Positions 58,901 to 64,000 of a stretch of DNA of 64,000 nucleotides are shown piece by piece (positions within the stretch are counted from its first letter, which is position 1; every line of letters starts with the position of its first letter). Origin of the DNA: Cafeteria roenbergensis (lineage: Eukaryota; Sar; Bigyra; Bicosoecida; Cafeteriaceae); contig VLTN01000044.1 in NCBI GenBank assembly GCA_008330645.1, forward strand, positions 62,001-126,000, read 5' to 3'. The position numbers were made by a program, and so were the translations under genes. The notes under the pieces were generated by a model. It was given only the letters and a program-made list of their open reading frames with translations, searched no databases and had not been told where the DNA came from.

Positions 58901-61900
58901 GCGCAAGAGAGCTTCGGCGACGGCGACGCAGGACGTAGTGGGTCCACGACCTGGGGGCTCACTGCAGGCGCTCTCCATGGCGCGGCATCGCTATCATTTA
59001 CAACAGCAGCGGTGGAGTCGTGTCCCGACGAGTCGCCATCTTGCTCGGGGGCGCTGCGGCTGCCAACTCCCCGAATCGGACTGCTTGCAGACCAAGACCA
59101 GCCTCCGCTCGCGGTGGCGCGGGCGCAGTCGGTCCCGCTTCTCGTGGAGGTGTTCCAAGACGATGATGCGGACGGGGCCGTCGGAGCCGCAGAGCCATTG
59201 GTCGCGACCAGCGACGCTGGCACTAGTGCAAGCGGAGTATCGCTCTCGGCGTGCATGGTGGTTCGTGTGACGCTGTCGTTGGGTGTGACTGGGCTGGGCC
59301 CTTGGGCCCTCGGACTGCTGGGACTGGAGTCCGCGGCATGCCAGGGGTCGGGGGCACAGTCTGCGCCTGGCCCGGCCCGGCCTGCTGACGCCGATGGGAC
59401 GGTGTGGGAGTTCGGGGTGCGGTACACCGAGGTGGGAGCTCCCGACGCTCTGCGCGCCTGGGTGCAAGGCAGCACGGCCTCGAGACCCGAGCTTTGGGGG
59501 AATACGAGCACAGTTGCTGCCCTCGAGATTCGGTCGCGGGTCATAAGCCTCAGCGTGGTTGAGAACGGGGCCAGCGCAGGGTCAAGAAGGCCGCCTCTTC
59601 GGCTTTTAAGCCCGGAGGACTGGACAGCGGCATCCGAGTTGGAGGCCAAGTTGAGCTTTGAGATTCCCGTCGCCAACGTGACCTCAGAGCGGGACCTTCA
59701 TCTCGTCGGTCTTTGGGCTGGTTTTGCTCGGCCTACGTTGCCTTTGCCTTCGGCCGTCTGGGTTGTCCCGCTTTTCCCCACCGGTGCAAGTGACATCGCT
59801 TCCGTTGCAGTGCTCTCGCGCAGCTCGATGGCGTGCGACGATGACGCGCCCGACTCGGAGGTCGCAACGGCAACAGTGCCTGGTTCCGGGCTCCTCGAGT
59901 GCTCAACTTGCTCCCCGTCCATTGCCGACGCAGCAACGTGGGGTGCGATGGAGGTTCAATTTCGAGTCAAGACCACTGTGGTGAATCTCTATCTGCAGCG
60001 AGAGGCGACTCTTGATCCCCAATACGCCATCGCAAACGACACTCAGACTGACAGTTCTACGTTCTACGCAGGGTTGCAGCTCTCCGTGGCAGCAACGCAC
60101 GTCCCTGTCTCTGCATTTCGCTTTTTGAAGAGTCTGCAGCCTCGCCCCTTGGCGATGCCCTTCGGGCTGAGGTCAGCCGAGACGGACAAGATCGCCAGAG
60201 GCGCCGCAACCCGCTGGATGGTGGCTGTGGAAGTCGGCTCGGCGTCCGAGTTGCTGCAGTTCCAGGCCGCTGAGGTGCAGCGGTGTTTGGGCCCTGGGTG
60301 CTCCGAACAAGTTGCCGTGATGCCGGACGTTGCGTTGCTGCCTGGGTCTCCCGCCCCCACGTACACCGCGCGGTTTGGAACGTCGGTACAGAGCATTCAG
60401 GTTTGGGCAGACCTGGATCAAGATTTTGAGCTGTCTGACGATGATGTTGTGGTCACCTCAGGAGCAACGACTTCGTCCCGTTGCCTCCTTGCTGTCGTCA
60501 CGTTCGCCAGCCCTGTCGGCGATGTCGAAGCCGGCCACTTCTTCTTCCAGGAGGCCGTGGGCCGTCGTTGCAACGGGGGCGCAGCGACCGCCACGAGGGT
60601 CAACGACCAGAGTGACTCGCAATGGCAGCTGCCATTCGTGCCGGAAGATGGCACTGATGGCGAGGGCATTTCCGTCACAGTCAAGTCAACGTTCAGCGGC
60701 GGCGGCGACACGACGCCAACCTTCACAGAGCCTGCGCCCGTCTCCTTCTCGTTTGCCACGACGGTGGATGCGACGCAGCTGTTTGAGCATCCCGGCTCGA
60801 CGCCTTCAACCCGTTCTCCAGGCCTAGCGCTCTCGCTGGCCGACTCTTCGTCGGCGAGCCTTTTGCTGCTTCGAGTGACATTCGCGCTGCCTGTCCAGCT
60901 CTTTTCTCCGCTCCGTGACCTCTTCGTTCAAGGAGCCCGGCTCGCGGACGACAATGCATGGGTGGACTCGGCGACGTTCTCACGCGTCTGGAACGTCACG
61001 CTTCAGCCTGTTGGCAACCTGTCCGACGTTTCAGTCGTCGTGCTGCCGTACAGAGCGCACACGTGCATTCCTGGACGACCGGAACAGCCAGTGTCGTGGG
61101 CGTTCATGTCAACCGCTCGGTGCTCGTTGGCAAGACCCACAATAGCTGCCGACGCAGCGTCGCAGAGAATTGCCCGAGTCACAGTCGGGCCCGCCTTGGT
61201 CGGCCTCCAGTTTCGGGCAGGACAGCGACAAGCGCCCCTCGTTGAGTTCGCTGTCCAGAGGGAGGTGCTCGCTGTGCTTGCTCTGTCCCTGCCTGCATCC
61301 GGGATCCACGGCGACATGCTCCAAGTCTCCGGCGACGGGCAAATGCTCGGGTCACCATTTCCGCTATTTAACGACTCCGATGTTGCCCACGGAGGCTGCA
61401 GCGCCTGGTGGGCAACAAGGATCCGGGTCGGACCGAGCGGAACACCTGTCACTGTGACTGCGGCTGCCACTCAGTGCAACTCTTCTGCGCCAACCCAGTG
61501 CGTAGTTCCCGCCCTAGTTCAGGGGACTCATCCATTGCCCTCCGCTTCGATTCGCTTCAAGGCAGCAGCGGAGGCAGTCATGCTGCTTCAGGACTCCGAC
61601 GGCGACGGCTTCCCAACAGCAAGTGACGTGGACGTGACGTGGAGGGGGTCGGGCGGCCCAGTTGCCTTTTCGCGCTGCGTGGTTGCTGTTGTGAACTACA
61701 CCCACGCAGTCGCCAATGTTTCCCTTTCCGATTGGGACCTCTTCGGTTTGCTGCCGCAACAATGCGCCAGCGGGGAGCCGACGTCTCCTGAGAGCCAAGG
61801 CGGCGGCCAGACGTGGTCCCTGGGGCTCGTGATCAATGAGACGTTTGCGGCCTGGGGTGGAACTCCCAGTCTGCGCGTGCGCGGCTCTGGCACAACGTTG

Positions 61901-64000
61901 CCGGCCACCGTCGGCGCAGAGCAACCTGCTAGCTGCGTCTTCGAAACCAGCGTTGCGACCGTCTCTGCTTGGGAAACAAGTGGCAGCGTCGGGTCATTGC
62001 CTGCCCTCCACGAGGCCGTGGCAACCACCAGCGGTAGCCCCGCCACGCTCCAGACAGCAGCATCCAATCTCCTTGTTGTCGTCCAGTTCGAGGCTCTCGT
62101 GGCTGGCTTCTCTGTCGACAGGGATGTTCACTTGTCCGGGCTTCGTGCGCAGAGCGTAGCCACGCCTGCTGGCGGCGCGGGATGGGGAAATGCTTCTCGT
62201 GAGTGGCGCTTCACGGTGTCGCCCACTGGCTCGGACGGAGTCGCGAGCATCCTGGTCTTGCCCTTCTCTGCGGCAGGCTGCGCAGACGGCACAGGCTTCA
62301 GCCCGGAGCCTGCCGAGTCTGCCCTGCCACACGCCGGCCTTGGATCCTGCTCTGGGGCACAGCCGCGCATTCATGGCAGCACCCGCTCGGCTCGCTCGAT
62401 CAGCTTCACAATCATTGCGGTGCCGCTCTCCATCCGGTTCCAAACTGCTCCGGAGGCACTGCCCTCTGCCACAGCACTTGCCAACGAAACCGTTGTCGGC
62501 GAGGGGCGCTTTTGGGTCGTGATTGATTTTTCCACGCCAGTTCGCAACGTTCCCAACTCCGCCTTTGCTCTGGGAGCCGGAGTGTTCGCCGTGCCTGGAA
62601 CTCTACCGGTGTCTGTGTCCCGGCTGCCGTCGGCAGCACCCCAGTCGGCATGGGACGCAAGCAAGTCTGACGGCAGAGAGATCCTAGGCCCGTCTCCAAC
62701 GTGGGCGATTCCAGTGGACATCCACGGGTTTGAGTCCATCCTGGTAGTCAAGTCCGCGACTATCAAGTCAGTTGCCGACCTTGATGCGAGGCGCGAGAAT
62801 AGCTCAAGACCCCTGGACTCTCTGCTGCCGATTCCACTCGTGGAAGCAAACTCGTCCGTAGTTGGCTTCGAGAATCCGGCTGCTGCGCTCAAGAGGGCCC
62901 TGACGACGCCCAAACTACAGCTACGGATCGACATGGACGGCAGCAGCTCCTTCACCCAGCCAGACGTGGAGCTTTCAGAGCTTGATCCGTGGACGTCCAG
63001 CCGGTGTTTGGTCGGCCTCGTTAATTTCACGCGGCCGACTCTGCTCACATCGAAATCGGTTGATTCGCTTGAACTGGAAGGGCTTGCGGCAATGCAATGT
63101 GGCAACGAGAACGCCGCGTCGGAGTTCCAGCCCGCGGCCCAGCCCGGACCTCCAGTTGAGGCTGGCCAGCCATCGCTCCTCTGGTCGATTGCCCTCGTGA
63201 TTCCAGACGACGGCGTGGCTCGGGGCAAAGTGTCGTTCGGCCTTGGCTCGGATGCGTCCGCTATTCCGCCCTTCTTGGCAGCCACTGCCGTGACCACCAG
63301 CGTGCAAACGAGAGTCGTGGAGATGGAGCTCCGCGAGGTGCCAGGCAGCGAGGGATCAGTGCACAAGGCTTCGGCGGTGCTGGTGGCGTCGACGAATGCG
63401 ACCCTAGCAACAGCAGCTGCGCCTCCAGCTCTGCCAGCAAACCGGTCGCTACCGTTTTACGAAGACCTTGAGAGGTTGTCCTTCGCTGTGCATGACGGAG
63501 TCAACTACTCCTGGCCTCCACAGCAGCTTCAAGGAGCCACTTCCGCATCCGAGCTGTTCTTGCGGGTGAAATTCAACTCGCTCGTCAGCAACGTGGCAGC
63601 AGGAAGGGACCTTGTGTTGAAGGGACTCGTGGCGCTTGAAGACGGCAGGGTCGTCGACACCGCGGGCAACGGTCGGTTTCGAGCGAATACTTGGGAATTC
63701 CGTCTCGGCGTAACGGGCACAGCTCGGACAGTGCGCGCATCCGTTGTCCCTTTCAATAGCTTCAGTTGCATCGAGGCAGGCCGCGACAAGCAGAGCACCA
63801 GCGTGCCCTGGTCCCGAGTGGGGGATGGCCTTACCAGCTGCTCAGCCGCTGCTCCTCGGATCGCGTCGGACTCGGAGGTGTTCACGATCGAGGCCAACGT
63901 TTCTGCCATCGCTACCAAGGCCGAGTGGCGAATTTCCTTTGATGGGTTGCCTTCGTCCGTCCTCGCCCCTTCGGCCTTCGTCTCCGAAACCCGGCTGATT
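52918..64000 (+). CDS. Second giant surface receptor, paralogue of 26597-43924, incomplete at the right edge and with one frame break
   Basis: ATG 52918 gives a basic n-region and HLLALVGLLALSCAAQ, a good signal peptide. Propeller-like strands, a Ser/Thr/Pro stalk (54480-54610) and Ig-like super-units follow, in the same order as in the upstream giant. The frame is open to about 57729. There an extra C (GCAGACCC against GCAGACC in the tandem copy at 59085-59100) shifts it, and the original frame then stops at 57801. The protein resumes in the next frame and stays open to base 64000, adding about 2090 residues with normal domain patterns. So at least 3690 residues are encoded if the extra C is an error. 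Acidic loops such as DSDGDGFPTASDVD precede cysteine-bracketed segments. The cysteine array and membrane region are not reached and presumably lie to the right. A sequencing error or a genuine disruption are both possible. Confidence 0.8.
54480..54610 (+). other. Ser/Thr/Pro stalk of the second giant receptor
   Basis: The segment encodes a Pro/Thr/Ser/Ala linker (PSTTPTAAPTPLTTPSTSPS and onward) between the propeller-like region and the Ig-like super-units. It corresponds to the stalks of the paralogue but without its regular minisatellite. Confidence 0.75.
56812..58168 (+). repeat. Intragenic duplicated unit C, copy 1
   Basis: About 1357 bp are repeated directly 1366 bp further on with only scattered differences (for example GGGAAC against GGGATC, and AATGAC against AAGGAC). 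This copy carries the extra C near 57729. Without it the period would be 1365 bp, exactly 455 codons. Confidence 0.9.
58178..59533 (+). repeat. Intragenic duplicated unit C, copy 2
   Basis: This is the intact-frame copy of unit C, ending at the AALEIR codons before sequence unique to the next super-unit. It shows what the frame of copy 1 should be. Confidence 0.9.

Noticed and set aside
57628-59676. 682-residue minus-strand open frame
   Set aside because: It is antisense to the duplicated Ig-like units and is open only because of GC-rich codon bias and duplication; it has no domain pattern of its own.
1-64000. Transposons, virus-like elements, CRISPR arrays, rRNA and tRNA genes
   Set aside because: No polymerase, integrase, capsid or transposase motifs, terminal repeats or spacer arrays were seen; the direct repeats present are inside coding genes and are explained by domain duplication.

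Overview
The window is eukaryotic, nuclear and very GC-rich, and reads as a compact protist genome. I count eight protein genes on both strands. Spliceosomal introns are present: I could place 14 of them by matching reading phase across exon joins. They use GTGAGN (once GTGCGT) donors and mostly YGCAG or GCGCAG acceptors, and are about 126 to 528 nt long. Very large proteins, alanine-rich low-complexity tracts, MORN repeats and ephrin-receptor-like cysteine arrays point to a free-living heterotrophic flagellate. A bicosoecid such as Cafeteria is my best guess, but this is inference from style only.

Layout from left to right. Positions 1-7884 (+) hold the 3' part of a huge low-complexity gene of unknown function. 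Positions 8231-10324 and 10588-12303 (-) are tandem paralogues that look like the C-lobe of a protein kinase with decayed catalytic motifs. Positions 13756-22244 (+) encode a 2580-residue alpha-glucan synthase-like protein (GH13-like, GT5 and C-terminal CBM48-like domains), assembled from three exons. Positions 22502-25998 (-) encode SLY1, the Sec1/Munc18 protein of ER-Golgi fusion, in seven exons. Positions 26597-43924 (+) are an uninterrupted 5775-residue surface-receptor gene. Positions 44122-52340 (-) encode a seven-exon protein with an RRM-like N-terminus, coiled coils and MORN repeats. Positions 52918 to the right edge (+) hold a second giant paralogue of the surface receptor, incomplete at the window end.

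The most striking content is the pair of giant surface genes. Their ectodomains are built from a repeating super-unit of about 390-455 residues made of three distinguishable beta-sandwich-like segments. One is cysteine-bracketed and usually preceded by an acidic, calcium-loop-like stretch. One carries an invariant Arg-Asp. One carries an aromatic strand followed by a PV motif. Several super-units are almost identical in DNA sequence, which indicates very recent duplication or gene conversion. In one unit of the second gene a single extra C shifts the frame.

Neighbouring genes are close: convergent pairs are 197-346 bp apart, and two of the divergent pairs share 577-598 bp. I saw no transposon, virus-like element, CRISPR array, rRNA or tRNA, although short RNA genes could be missed by eye.
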